NCBI GenBank assembly: GCA_023252115.1
Contig: JAHEXM010000032.1
Span: 1 to 10,550 of the forward strand
DNA from: Micrococcales bacterium
GTDB lineage: Bacteria; Actinomycetota; Actinomycetes; S36-B12; UBA10799
DNA length: 10,550 bases
Reading direction: 5' to 3'
The position numbers and the translations under genes are program-made. Positions 1 through 5,981 of the stretch are shown in pieces (the first letter of the stretch is position 1; each line of letters begins with the position of its first letter). Below the pieces are notes generated by a model. The model did no database searches and was not told the origin of the DNA. It saw only the letters and a list, made by a program, of their open reading frames with translations.

Positions 1-430
1 GCCCGAGCAACGCCTTTTTGGTGATTTCACCACCCCAGGTCGGGCCAACCAATTGAACGCCGATGCTGTCACGCCCGACATTGCACGTAGTCGAAAGTTG
101 CGTCACGACGTTGGTGCTTTGCAGCGGGGTTAGCGCCTCAGTTGTCACCTGGATGCTCTTATTACCCAGTTCGATGACCTTCGCGTTTTGCACATTCGCC
201 GCTGAGACCGCGTCACGTACTTGCGGGATCGTGCAGCTCGAAGCTGGAACCTTGAATTCAGCACCACCTTTGAACTCGATCCCAAGGTTCAAGCCACGGA
301 TACCCAGACCACAGATAGCCGCGAGCAAAATAATTCCGGAAAGCGCGTACCACCATTTGCGGCGGCCAACGATGTCGTAGGAGACCTCGCCTCGATACAG
401 GCGAGCGCTAAATGACCCGAATCGTGACAT
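1..430 (-). CDS. secF: Protein translocase subunit SecF (partial, C-terminus outside window)
   Basis: SecF pairs with SecD in the membrane complex that uses the proton-motive force to help pull preproteins through SecYEG. The visible 143 residues give the N-terminal part of the family: a cytoplasmic lead, a first membrane helix at about residues 27-43 (ALSGIILLAAICGLGI), the SecF signature LGIEFKGGAEF at 49-59, the periplasmic P1-like region, and VGPTWGGEITKKAL at 129-141, which leads into the second helix. The frame stays open to base 1, so the protein is cut by the window edge and not truncated in the genome. The ATG at 430 shares one base with the secD TGA (TGATG), and GGGGAG lies 6 nt upstream inside the secD end, so translation is probably coupled. 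SecD and SecF are separate proteins here, not fused. Confidence 0.96.
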   Translation of the reverse strand, partial: MSRFGSFSARLYRGEVSYDIVGRRKWWYALSGIILLAAICGLGIRGLNLGIEFKGGAEFKVPASSCTIPQVRDAVSAANVQNAKVIELGNKSIQVTTEALTPLQSTNVVTQLSTTCNVGRDSIGVQLVGPTWGGEITKKALLG

Positions 431-2259
431 CAGCTACTCCCCTCTGGCTTGTCTGATTCTTTCGGTTCGATGGCTGCATCAGAATCATCCTCCGACACGC
501 CCTCTGCCTCGTCGATGTCTTCTTGCACAGCATCGGCAACTTCCTCAGCAGGTGTAGCACCCGCACCCACCGCAACCTTTTCTTTGCGTTTCTTTGATTT
601 ACCAGGTTCGGCTGGCTGATGAAGGTGGGCCACGCCTAGTCGTCGTGGGTCCAGGCCTGACATCGGGGCGCCACTGGTAAACCATCTGGTGCGGGCAAGA
701 AGCGTAACCACCGGCCTGGTGAACATGAAAGCAACGACGATGTCGATGATCGTGGTCACGCCAAGCACAAAAGCGAAACCGCGAACATTGCCGACCGAAA
801 TGAAATACAGAATTGCGGCTGCAAGGAGCGATACGAAGTCAGCAGCCAAAATGGTGTTTCGCGCTCTCGACCATCCAGTTTCACAGGCAACTCGAAGCGA
901 TCGCCCCTCGCGAACTTCATCTCGAATACGTTCGAAATACACCACGAACGAGTCTGCGGTAATACCGATTGCCACGATTGCTCCGGCAACACCCGCCAAG
1001 GTCAGCGCAAGCCCGAGTGTCCGACCGAGTAGCACAAAGATTTCGTAAGTGATGCCGGCGGCGACCAACAAACTCGCGACCGCTACCAGACCCAAGGCGC
1101 GGTAGTAGATCAGCAGGTACACGACCACGAGCAGCAATCCGAGGCCGCCAGCGAGAAGGCCCGCCGTCAGCTGGTCTGAGCCAAGCGTTGGCGACACAGA
1201 AGTGACCTCAGCGATGGTGAGGTTCACCGGCAACGCGCCGTATTTGAGGATCTGCGCCTGGTCTTTGGCCTCTTGTGCGGTGAAGGTTCCGCTGATCGTT
1301 GCGGAACCACCCAGGATTGGCTCTTTGAAGTATGGCGAAGATTGAACGAGCCCATCGAGCACGATCGCGAACTGATTCTGGGGAGGTTGCAAAGCAGACA
1401 GCTTGGTAGAGACATCGGCAAGTTGCTTTGCACCGGTCGAATCAAATGTCAGGTCAATCTGCCAACCCCCGGCGCCATTCTGCGGAAGCGTCGCATTTGC
1501 ATCGGTGACGTTGGTGCCTTTGATGAACGCTGGCTGCAGAAGATATTTCGCAGCCCCGTCTTTGGAACAGGTAACGATCCACATCGCCGGATTGTCAGGT
1601 GTTCCACCTTGATGATTCTCGGGCTTCGAACAGTCCAGTTCGGCATAGGCCTTTTGCAAGGCCGCACTGTTGGTGGGTGATTCGATTGGCGGGGACTTTG
1701 CCACCGGAGCAGCCGTCGGGGCAGGGGTCGCTGCCGGTTTTGGTTTCGCCGTTGCCGCTGGTTGCGCTAGGGGTGCTGATTGGCCCTTGGCACCGGTGCC
1801 CTTGGTTTTAGGGGCTGGTGTCGCTGGTCCGGGGGCCACCGTTGGCTCCGGTTGCGGGGCGCCCGCCGTTTCCGACTCAACGGCCCGAAAATCGAGCAAC
1901 GCGGTCTGCGACAACAACTGTTGAATTCGTTCCTGATTCGCACCAGGCACTGCAACAACGATTGCCGCACTGCCGCCCGAGCCCTGGGTGGTGACGTCCG
2001 CCTCGGACACGCCAAATCCGTTAACGCGTTGTCGAATAATCGACACGGTCTGATCCAGTTGGTCCTTGGTTATCGCGCCCTGACCATTTGCCGGTTTAGG
2101 AACCAGAATGACCTGCGTGCCACCTTGCAGGTCAAGGCCAAGTTTGGGCGTGTGTTGCTGACCAGGCCAAAAAGTCCAGACAGCGAGGCCGACAACGATG
2201 ATCAGCAGCGCGCCCAGGGATCGCCAAGGCCGAACTTTGCCTTTGGATGGGGCAGCCAC
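430..2259 (-). CDS. secD: Protein translocase subunit SecD
   Basis: SecD is the large partner of SecF in the proton-driven Sec accessory complex of the cytoplasmic membrane. At 609 residues it shows the expected order: helix 1 at about 14-31, the signature LGLDLQGGTQVIL at 40-52, the P1 domain with a second half at about 200-350 (including FAIVLDGLVQSSPYF 297-311 and LKYGALPVNL 338-347), then five more helices at about 363-520. The motif GITADSFVVYFERIRDE at 432-448 carries Asp436, matching the conserved membrane Asp of the fourth helix. Residues about 131-195 are a Pro/Ala/Thr/Lys-rich low-complexity insert splitting P1. After the last helix comes a basic patch (KSKKRKEK, 554-561) and a strongly acidic tail. 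The start is GTG; AGAGG lies 10 nt upstream. It follows yajC by 75 nt. Confidence 0.97.
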   Translation of the reverse strand: MAAPSKGKVRPWRSLGALLIIVVGLAVWTFWPGQQHTPKLGLDLQGGTQVILVPKPANGQGAITKDQLDQTVSIIRQRVNGFGVSEADVTTQGSGGSAAIVVAVPGANQERIQQLLSQTALLDFRAVESETAGAPQPEPTVAPGPATPAPKTKGTGAKGQSAPLAQPAATAKPKPAATPAPTAAPVAKSPPIESPTNSAALQKAYAELDCSKPENHQGGTPDNPAMWIVTCSKDGAAKYLLQPAFIKGTNVTDANATLPQNGAGGWQIDLTFDSTGAKQLADVSTKLSALQPPQNQFAIVLDGLVQSSPYFKEPILGGSATISGTFTAQEAKDQAQILKYGALPVNLTIAEVTSVSPTLGSDQLTAGLLAGGLGLLLVVVYLLIYYRALGLVAVASLLVAAGITYEIFVLLGRTLGLALTLAGVAGAIVAIGITADSFVVYFERIRDEVREGRSLRVACETGWSRARNTILAADFVSLLAAAILYFISVGNVRGFAFVLGVTTIIDIVVAFMFTRPVVTLLARTRWFTSGAPMSGLDPRRLGVAHLHQPAEPGKSKKRKEKVAVGAGATPAEEVADAVQEDIDEAEGVSEDDSDAAIEPKESDKPEGSS

Positions 2260-2334
2260 GGGTGCGCGTCCTCTTTGCTATCGGGGGCTAGCGGGCGAGC
2301 TAACTGCGCAGGAACTTATCGGACCCACCGATGG

Positions 2335-2703
2335 TTAGTTAGACGACGGGTCTACAGAGGAGCGGGATGTCGCGTCTTCGGACAGATTCACTGTCTTTTC
2401 TGAAGCGTCAATCGCCGTTTCGTCCGTGGTCTCTTCGGTCGCATCTACCGGGTCGATCACCTTAGAGATTGCGGCTTTGAGCATAGTGATCTGAACGCCT
2501 GGGGCGATCTCGAGCTGGAATTTGTCGTCATCAATCGATGTGATGGTGCCGAAAACACCGGCGGTCGTCATGATTTCTGAGCCGACCTCGGCCTCGTTGA
2601 CGAGCGCTGCTTGCGCCTTCTGCTTGTTCTTTGCGGGGCGTAGCACGAGCAACCAGAAGACGGCGGCAAGGCCACCAAGCATCAATAGGGGCAGCATGTT
2701 CAC
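2335..2703 (-). CDS. yajC: Preprotein translocase subunit YajC
   Basis: YajC is the small single-pass membrane partner of SecDF. The 122-residue product has one helix at about 4-21 followed by the family's basic RPAKNKQKAQ, then the YajC core: GSEIMTTAGVFGTI (about 41-54) and APGVQITMLKAAISKV (about 68-83). The C-terminal 35 or so residues are an acidic, Ser/Thr-rich tail (TEETTDETAID) of no recognisable fold. Two starts are possible, GTG at 2703 and ATG at 2697. GGAG lies 7 nt before the GTG and 13 nt before the ATG, so the GTG is preferred. The gene sits 74 nt after ruvB and 75 nt before secD, the usual actinobacterial order ruvB-yajC-secD-secF. Confidence 0.95.
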   Translation of the reverse strand: MNMLPLLMLGGLAAVFWLLVLRPAKNKQKAQAALVNEAEVGSEIMTTAGVFGTITSIDDDKFQLEIAPGVQITMLKAAISKVIDPVDATEETTDETAIDASEKTVNLSEDATSRSSVDPSSN

Positions 2704-2732
2704 GGACTTTCTCCGATCAGGTGGGAGTCAAG

Positions 2733-2752
2733 TGACCGTGGTCGCCCGGTCA
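2733..2752 (-). other. Hairpin between ruvB and yajC
   Basis: The 74-nt gap between ruvB and yajC contains a perfect 6-bp inverted repeat, TGACCG and CGGTCA, with an 8-nt loop. No T-run follows it on the minus strand (the next bases are CTTGACTCCC), so it is not a classical intrinsic terminator. It could be a weak pause or partial terminator separating the SOS-controlled ruv genes from the constitutively needed sec genes, or it could be chance. Only the symmetry is seen; the role is a guess. Confidence 0.3.
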
Positions 2753-2777
2753 GCGAATCCACGTAATCCAACTGATT

Positions 2778-3842
2778 CTAGCTGTCTGAGGCCGTTTCAA
2801 GGTCAAGTGTGAGAAAACTGCCACCTGGAGAGTGGCGTGGGGGCGTCAAACCAAGGTGTTTCCAGGCTGCGGCGGTGGGCACCCGGCCGCGCGGCGTGCG
2901 CATGATCATGCCGGTCCGCACCAAGAACGGTTCGACCACCGTTTCGACTGTCTCTGGCTCCTCGCCCACGGCAACTGCCAACGTCGAAAGACCTGCTGGC
3001 GCACCGCCAAACCGGTTAACGAGCGCATGCAGGACGGCGGTATCGAGGCGGTCGAAACCCAGCTCGTCTACCTCGTACAACTCAAGCGCCGCTTTAGCTG
3101 TCGCAACATCTACTTTGCCGTTCCCATGAACTTGGGCAAAGTCTCGCACTCGGCGCAGCAGCCGGTTTGCAATGCGCGGTGTTCCGCGAGAACGGCCGGC
3201 AATTTCGGCAGCGCCCGCGCGGTCGAGATGTACTTGGAGCAACAGCGCTGAGCGAACCAGAATCGTCTCGAGGTCTGCTGCGTCGTAGAAATCCATATGC
3301 GCGGTAAACCCAAAGCGGTCCCGTAGAGGCCCGGGTAACAGCCCTGACCTTGTAGTCGCGCCCACCAAAGTGAAAGTCGGAAGATCGAGCGGGATGGCCG
3401 TTGCGCCAGCTCCCTTGCCGACCATGACATCGACTCGAAAATCCTCCATTGCCATGTAAAGCATTTCTTCGGCTGGCCGGGCAAGTCGATGAATCTCGTC
3501 GATGAACAACACTTCACCAGGCATCAGACTGGTCAAAACCGACGCCAAGTCGCCCGCATGAGTTATCGCCGGTCCACTCGTCACTCGAAGCGGAGCATTC
3601 ATTTCTGTCGCGACGATCATGGCTAGTGTCGTTTTGCCGAGTCCTGGAGGACCTGAAAGCAAGACGTGATCAGGTACGCGCTCACTCCCCCTTGCTGCAG
3701 TTAGCACCAAACCCAGCTGGTCGCACACACGTTGTTGACCAACAAAGTCGTCGAGAGACGTCGGTCGCAGGGCGCTATCGAGATTTCCGTCATCGGTGCG
3801 CGTATCGGCGGCGACTATCCGCTCAACCCCTGAGTCAGTCAT
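2778..3842 (-). CDS. ruvB: Holliday junction branch-migration helicase RuvB
   Basis: RuvB is the AAA+ hexameric motor that drives branch migration of Holliday junctions together with RuvA. The 354-residue protein has the family's usual length and motifs: [12 protein letters not shown] near 26-35, Walker A GPPGLGKT at 64-71, Walker B with DEIH at 115-118, sensor 1 GATTR at 161-165, the arginine-finger segment LRDRFG at 173-178, sensor 2 [16 protein letters not shown] at 219-234, and the C-terminal winged helix with [17 protein letters not shown] at 304-320. The ATG start overlaps the ruvA stop by four bases (ATGA). Only a weak GGA precedes it, consistent with translational coupling to ruvA. 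Confidence 0.98.
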   Translation of the reverse strand: MTDSGVERIVAADTRTDDGNLDSALRPTSLDDFVGQQRVCDQLGLVLTAARGSERVPDHVLLSGPPGLGKTTLAMIVATEMNAPLRVTSGPAITHAGDLASVLTSLMPGEVLFIDEIHRLARPAEEMLYMAMEDFRVDVMVGKGAGATAIPLDLPTFTLVGATTRSGLLPGPLRDRFGFTAHMDFYDAADLETILVRSALLLQVHLDRAGAAEIAGRSRGTPRIANRLLRRVRDFAQVHGNGKVDVATAKAALELYEVDELGFDRLDTAVLHALVNRFGGAPAGLSTLAVAVGEEPETVETVVEPFLVRTGMIMRTPRGRVPTAAAWKHLGLTPPRHSPGGSFLTLDLETASDS

Positions 3843-4471
3843 CGTCGATCCAAGGCTCGCAAGGCCATTTTGAGGAGGGAACTGACGTCGTCAGTTTCAG
3901 ATTGTCCGTTCGCAGTTAGCTCGCCCTGCACGGCGACAACTGCGGCTTGGGCGTCACGATCTGCCCAGCCCAGACCGACGAGCGCGCGCTGTACTGAGGC
4001 TTCCCAAGGCGCAACCCCCGGTGCCTGCGCCGAATCGGAATCGCGCACATCGACTGAAGTACCATCGGTTGCTGGTGACAATCGGTCTGCGAGTTCCAGA
4101 ACCATGCGTTGAGCGCCCTTGCGACCGATGCCGGATATTTTCGTCAAGGTCGCGGTGTCACCCGCGTGCACCGCCGCACGCAGTTGATTCGGTGTCAAAG
4201 TCGCCAACACTGCCAGCGCGAGTCGTGGGCCAACCCCAGTTACTGATTGCAGTACCGAAAACACTTCCCGCTGGTCGGAATCGGCGAAACCAAAGAGTGT
4301 CAGCGAATCCTCGCGAACGACAAGCGATGTAGCCAACGATGCAGTGTCGCCGACATGGAGATCACGGCAGGTACTTGGCGTACAACTGATCTGCAGTCCA
4401 ATTCCACCAAGCTGAATCAGGACTGAATCCTGGCCTCGCTCAAGAACTATGCCGGTAACCGATCCGATCAC
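3839..4471 (-). CDS. ruvA: Holliday junction DNA-binding protein RuvA
   Basis: RuvA forms the tetramer that holds the Holliday junction and loads RuvB. With the start used here it is 210 residues: an OB-fold domain ([11 protein letters not shown] through [11 protein letters not shown], 1-71), two helix-hairpin-helix motifs ([16 protein letters not shown] 74-89 and [17 protein letters not shown] 109-125), a variable acidic linker (131-155), and the RuvB-binding domain III ([19 protein letters not shown], 156-174). The frame extends 15 codons upstream to a TTG, but the GTG at 4471 gives the family's normal beginning (M-I-x-S-V-x-G), has AGGTGG 7 nt upstream, and overlaps the ruvC stop as GTGA. 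The short start is therefore chosen. Confidence 0.96.
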   Translation of the reverse strand: MIGSVTGIVLERGQDSVLIQLGGIGLQISCTPSTCRDLHVGDTASLATSLVVREDSLTLFGFADSDQREVFSVLQSVTGVGPRLALAVLATLTPNQLRAAVHAGDTATLTKISGIGRKGAQRMVLELADRLSPATDGTSVDVRDSDSAQAPGVAPWEASVQRALVGLGWADRDAQAAVVAVQGELTANGQSETDDVSSLLKMALRALDRR

Positions 4472-4983
4472 GATGCCACCACCTTCGGTGCCCGCTGCAG
4501 TTGTAACGCTGGCCAACGCCAGGCATGACAGATCGCCAACGCGATGGCATCAGTCGCATCAGCCGGTCCAACAACCGGTTGGCCAACAATTCGACCCACC
4601 ATCGAAGCGACCTGAGCTTTGGCAGCCGTACCGGATCCGGTCACAGCAGCCTTCACTTCACTCGGCGTGTGAAACGAAATGGGCAACCCTGATCGATGCG
4701 CAACCAAGGCGGCAACGCCAGCCGCCTGGGCCGTGCCGATCACGGTGCGAATGTTGTGTTGGCTGAAGACCTGTTCGATCGCAACTGAGTTAGGTCGGCG
4801 TTCCTTAATTGCCTCAATGATGGCAGCCTCAAGTGCCGCTAACCGCTCACCGATCTCATGCTCAGTGGGTGTACGAACGATGCGTACATCAACAAGCCGC
4901 ACCTTGCGCGATGTGTCGGCGTCAACGACAGCGATGCCGCATCTGGTCAAGCCAGGATCGATTGCCATAACTCGATGCACCAT
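4468..4983 (-). CDS. ruvC: Crossover junction endodeoxyribonuclease RuvC
   Basis: RuvC is the dimeric Holliday-junction resolvase that cuts paired strands after RuvAB branch migration. The 171-residue protein has the RNase H-like fold's acidic residues in the expected places: Asp9 in AIDPG, Glu70 in VAIEQVF, and Asp142 and Asp145 in PADATDAIALAICH (equivalent to D7, E66, D138 and D141 of the E. coli enzyme). Phe73, in the position of the junction-stacking Phe of E. coli RuvC, is also kept. Basic residues of SEVKAAVTGSGTAAKAQV (108-125) fit the DNA-contact loop. The start is ATG at 4983 with AGG 9 nt upstream. It is the first gene of ruvCAB; its leader carries a LexA-type operator. Confidence 0.97.
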   Translation of the reverse strand: MVHRVMAIDPGLTRCGIAVVDADTSRKVRLVDVRIVRTPTEHEIGERLAALEAAIIEAIKERRPNSVAIEQVFSQHNIRTVIGTAQAAGVAALVAHRSGLPISFHTPSEVKAAVTGSGTAAKAQVASMVGRIVGQPVVGPADATDAIALAICHAWRWPALQLQRAPKVVAS

Positions 4984-5005
4984 GGCTCACCGCCTCTCGC
5001 GCCAG

Positions 5006-5021
5006 TCGTACATATGTTCTA
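5006..5021. promoter_or_regulatory. LexA operator (SOS box) upstream of ruvC
   Basis: TCGTACATATGTTCTA reads as a near-perfect palindrome and matches the actinobacterial/Gram-positive LexA consensus (TCGAAC-N4-GTTCGA; GAAC-RNNY-GTTC core) at 14 of 16 bases when compared with TCGAACATATGTTCGA. It lies 22 nt upstream of the ruvC ATG and covers the predicted -10 box of that operon. Known SOS control of ruvCAB in mycobacteria supports the reading. What is inferred is that LexA of this organism has this specificity. Confidence 0.85.
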
Positions 5022-5044
5022 CAAAAACCGAGATTAGCGATCAA
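5016..5044 (-). promoter_or_regulatory. Promoter of ruvCAB (-35 TTGATC, -10 TAGAAC)
   Basis: On the minus strand TTGATC (5044-5039) is followed after exactly 17 nt by TAGAAC (5021-5016). Each hexamer matches the sigma-70 consensus at 4 of 6 bases. The -10 box lies within the LexA operator, the arrangement expected for a repressor that blocks polymerase binding. Transcription would begin near 5009, leaving a leader of about 25 nt before ruvC. Because yajC-secD-secF follow in the same direction with no strong terminator, read-through into them is possible. Confidence 0.6.
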
Positions 5045-5103
5045 AACAGGTAATCGTCGCGCCGACGCGCCAATAAGCGCATGCGGGTGCCCAGAATGCA
5101 GAA

Positions 5104-5142
5104 CAGCCGCTCATCCACCAGTTAACGGCAGATGAGCGGCTG
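5104..5142 (-). terminator. Stem-loop terminator after the histone-like gene
   Basis: A perfect 12-bp inverted repeat, CAGCCGCTCATC and GATGAGCGGCTG, with a 15-nt loop begins 18 nt beyond the stop codon of the H1-like gene. Eight of the twelve pairs are G-C. The downstream tract on the minus strand is only T-enriched (TTCTGCATTCTG), so it lacks the long U-run of enterobacterial terminators, as is common in actinobacteria. It would end the histone-like transcript just before the ruvC promoter and so keep the two units apart. Confidence 0.75.
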
Positions 5143-5160
5143 GACTGAATCGAACAGGGA

Positions 5161-5808
5161 CTACTTGCGTCGCGTCGTGCGCTTGCGAGCAGGTGCCCGC
5201 TTCGCAGTCTTCTTCGCAGCAGTCTTACGAGCAGGTGCCCGCTTCGCAGTCTTCTTCGCAGCAGTCTTACGAGCAGGTGCCCGCTTCGCAGTCTTCTTCG
5301 CTGCACGCTTACGAGCAGGTGCCCGCTTCGCAGTCTTCTTCGCTGCACGCTTACGAGCAGGTGCCCGCTTCGCAGTCTTCTTGGCAGCCCGCTTGCGAGC
5401 AGGAGCGCGCTTTGCAGTCTTCTTGGCTACGCGCTTGCGAGTGACCTTTTTCGCCACTGCCTTCTTACGAGCAGTTGCCTTCTTTGCCACGCGCTTGCGA
5501 GTCGCGGTCGCCTTCTTGACCACGCGCTTGCGAGTCGCGGTCGCCTTCTTGACACGCTTTGCTGCCGTCTTGCGAGCCGCCGTGCCTTTCTTGGCGACAC
5601 GCTTTCTGGCTGTTGCCTTCTTTACTGCCACTGCTTTCTCCTTCACTTCGGGTTTAACTGCTGCCGCCTTTGCTACAACAGCGCTGCGACCTTTTGCTAG
5701 TGGACTCGCCGCAGCAACGGCCTTGTCTGATACATGCGCGATACCCGCCTTCAACCAACGAACTGAGTTGCGTTCGTTGCTTGACTTCGAGCCTGTCGGT
5801 GTTGACAC
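5161..5808 (-). CDS. Histone H1-like, Lys/Ala-rich repetitive nucleoid protein
   Basis: The 215-residue product has 53 Lys, 32 Arg and about 59 Ala against only four acidic residues, a composition seen in H1-like tails of bacterial nucleoid proteins (compare mycobacterial HupB tails, Streptomyces H1-like proteins and chlamydial Hc2). It most likely binds and compacts DNA without sequence specificity. The first 60 or so residues (SVRWLKAGIAHVSDKAV) are less repetitive and match no domain I recognise; there is no HU fold. Then come two 11-residue repeats (VKKATATRKRV) and six tandem 14-residue repeats of the form RKRAAKKTAKRAPA, ending RKRTTRRK. The GTG start is fixed by an in-frame TAG four codons upstream. 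There is no ribosome-binding site; a promoter lies 8 nt before the GTG. Function is inferred from composition only. Confidence 0.85.
   Translation of the reverse strand: MSTPTGSKSSNERNSVRWLKAGIAHVSDKAVAAASPLAKGRSAVVAKAAAVKPEVKEKAVAVKKATARKRVAKKGTAARKTAAKRVKKATATRKRVVKKATATRKRVAKKATARKKAVAKKVTRKRVAKKTAKRAPARKRAAKKTAKRAPARKRAAKKTAKRAPARKRAAKKTAKRAPARKTAAKKTAKRAPARKTAAKKTAKRAPARKRTTRRK
5186..5437 (-). repeat. Six tandem 42-bp repeats in the histone-like gene
   Basis: Six head-to-tail copies of 42 bp begin at 5186, 5228, 5270, 5312, 5354 and 5396, each encoding one 14-residue basic unit. Copies 1 and 2 are identical base for base, as are copies 3 and 4; the pairs differ from each other at three positions. 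Copies 5 and 6, nearer the 5' end of the gene, are increasingly diverged. Identity at third codon positions shows recent duplication or gene conversion and not just protein-level selection. There are no spacers, so this is not a CRISPR array. Confidence 0.95.
5488..5553 (-). repeat. Two exact tandem 33-bp repeats in the histone-like gene
   Basis: A 33-bp sequence beginning CACGCGCTTGCGAGTCGCGG on the plus strand occurs twice back to back (5488-5520 and 5521-5553) without mismatch. Each copy encodes the 11-residue unit VKKATATRKRV. This is a second, independent duplication within the same gene, of a different period from the 42-bp array. Confidence 0.9.
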
Positions 5809-5816
5809 AAAAAGAG

Positions 5817-5846
5817 GCTATACGGTTACACAGCGCTTTTTGTCAA
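5817..5846 (-). promoter_or_regulatory. Promoter of the histone-like gene, probably giving a leaderless mRNA
   Basis: On the minus strand a perfect -35 box TTGACA (5846-5841) is followed by an 18-nt spacer and TATAGC (5822-5817). Only 8 nt separate the -10 box from the GTG start at 5808, so the normal transcription start would fall at or next to the G of the start codon. No Shine-Dalgarno sequence is present. Leaderless genes with this geometry are common in actinobacteria. Confidence 0.75.
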
Positions 5847-5981
5847 TTACAACATCTTTTACGACATGAACTTGCAGTAACGATTTCGGCGTTTGCACAC
5901 GCAAGTTGCGCATGAATGTTCGTTTCGCGCGCGTAATTTACCGAGATCAAGCGTAGAAATACACAACAAAGAAAATGTGCA

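Noticed and set aside
1780..2403. A 207-codon plus-strand open frame opposite secD and the end of yajC.
   Set aside because: It is antisense to two certain genes, and its composition (Arg/Gly/Cys-rich) is that of a reversed coding strand. No initiation signal or family resemblance was seen.
2770..2820. A possible yajC promoter at the end of ruvB (TTGACC ... TAGAAT on the minus strand).
   Set aside because: TAGAAT is a good -10 box, but the spacing to TTGACC is 20 nt and to TTGAAA 14 nt, both outside the usual 16-19. It is left unannotated.
4472..4516. A TTG start that would lengthen RuvA by 15 residues.
   Set aside because: The family begins at M-I-x-S-V-x-G, the GTG at 4471 has AGGTGG at 7 nt and forms a GTGA overlap with ruvC, and the extra residues match nothing.
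5055..5067. A small hairpin CGTCG-CGC-CGACG upstream of the ruvC promoter.
   Set aside because: A 5-bp stem with a 3-nt loop in GC-rich sequence is expected by chance, and it has no T-tail or link to a stop codon.
5034..5348. A repetitive 104-codon frame on the minus strand (QRRRLRSGHLLV units).
   Set aside because: It is an alternative frame of the same 42-bp repeats and extends through the terminator. The Lys/Ala frame has the promoter, the typical composition and a stop just before the hairpin.
5186..5437. A possible CRISPR array, because of the regularly repeated 42-bp units.
   Set aside because: The units are directly adjacent without spacers and lie in frame within a coding gene; no cas genes are present.
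5132..5869. A 245-codon open frame on the plus strand across the histone-like gene, with an RAGARFAVFFAA-like repeat.
   Set aside because: It is the antisense of the 42-bp repeats; the repeat period, a multiple of three, keeps all frames open. It has no ribosome-binding site, no family match, and runs through the opposing terminator and promoter.
5905..5925. A second LexA-like site (CGAACATTCATG on the minus strand) between yebC and the histone-like gene.
   Set aside because: Only one half-site matches (CGAAC); the other half lacks GTTC, and it lies about 60 nt upstream of the -35 box.
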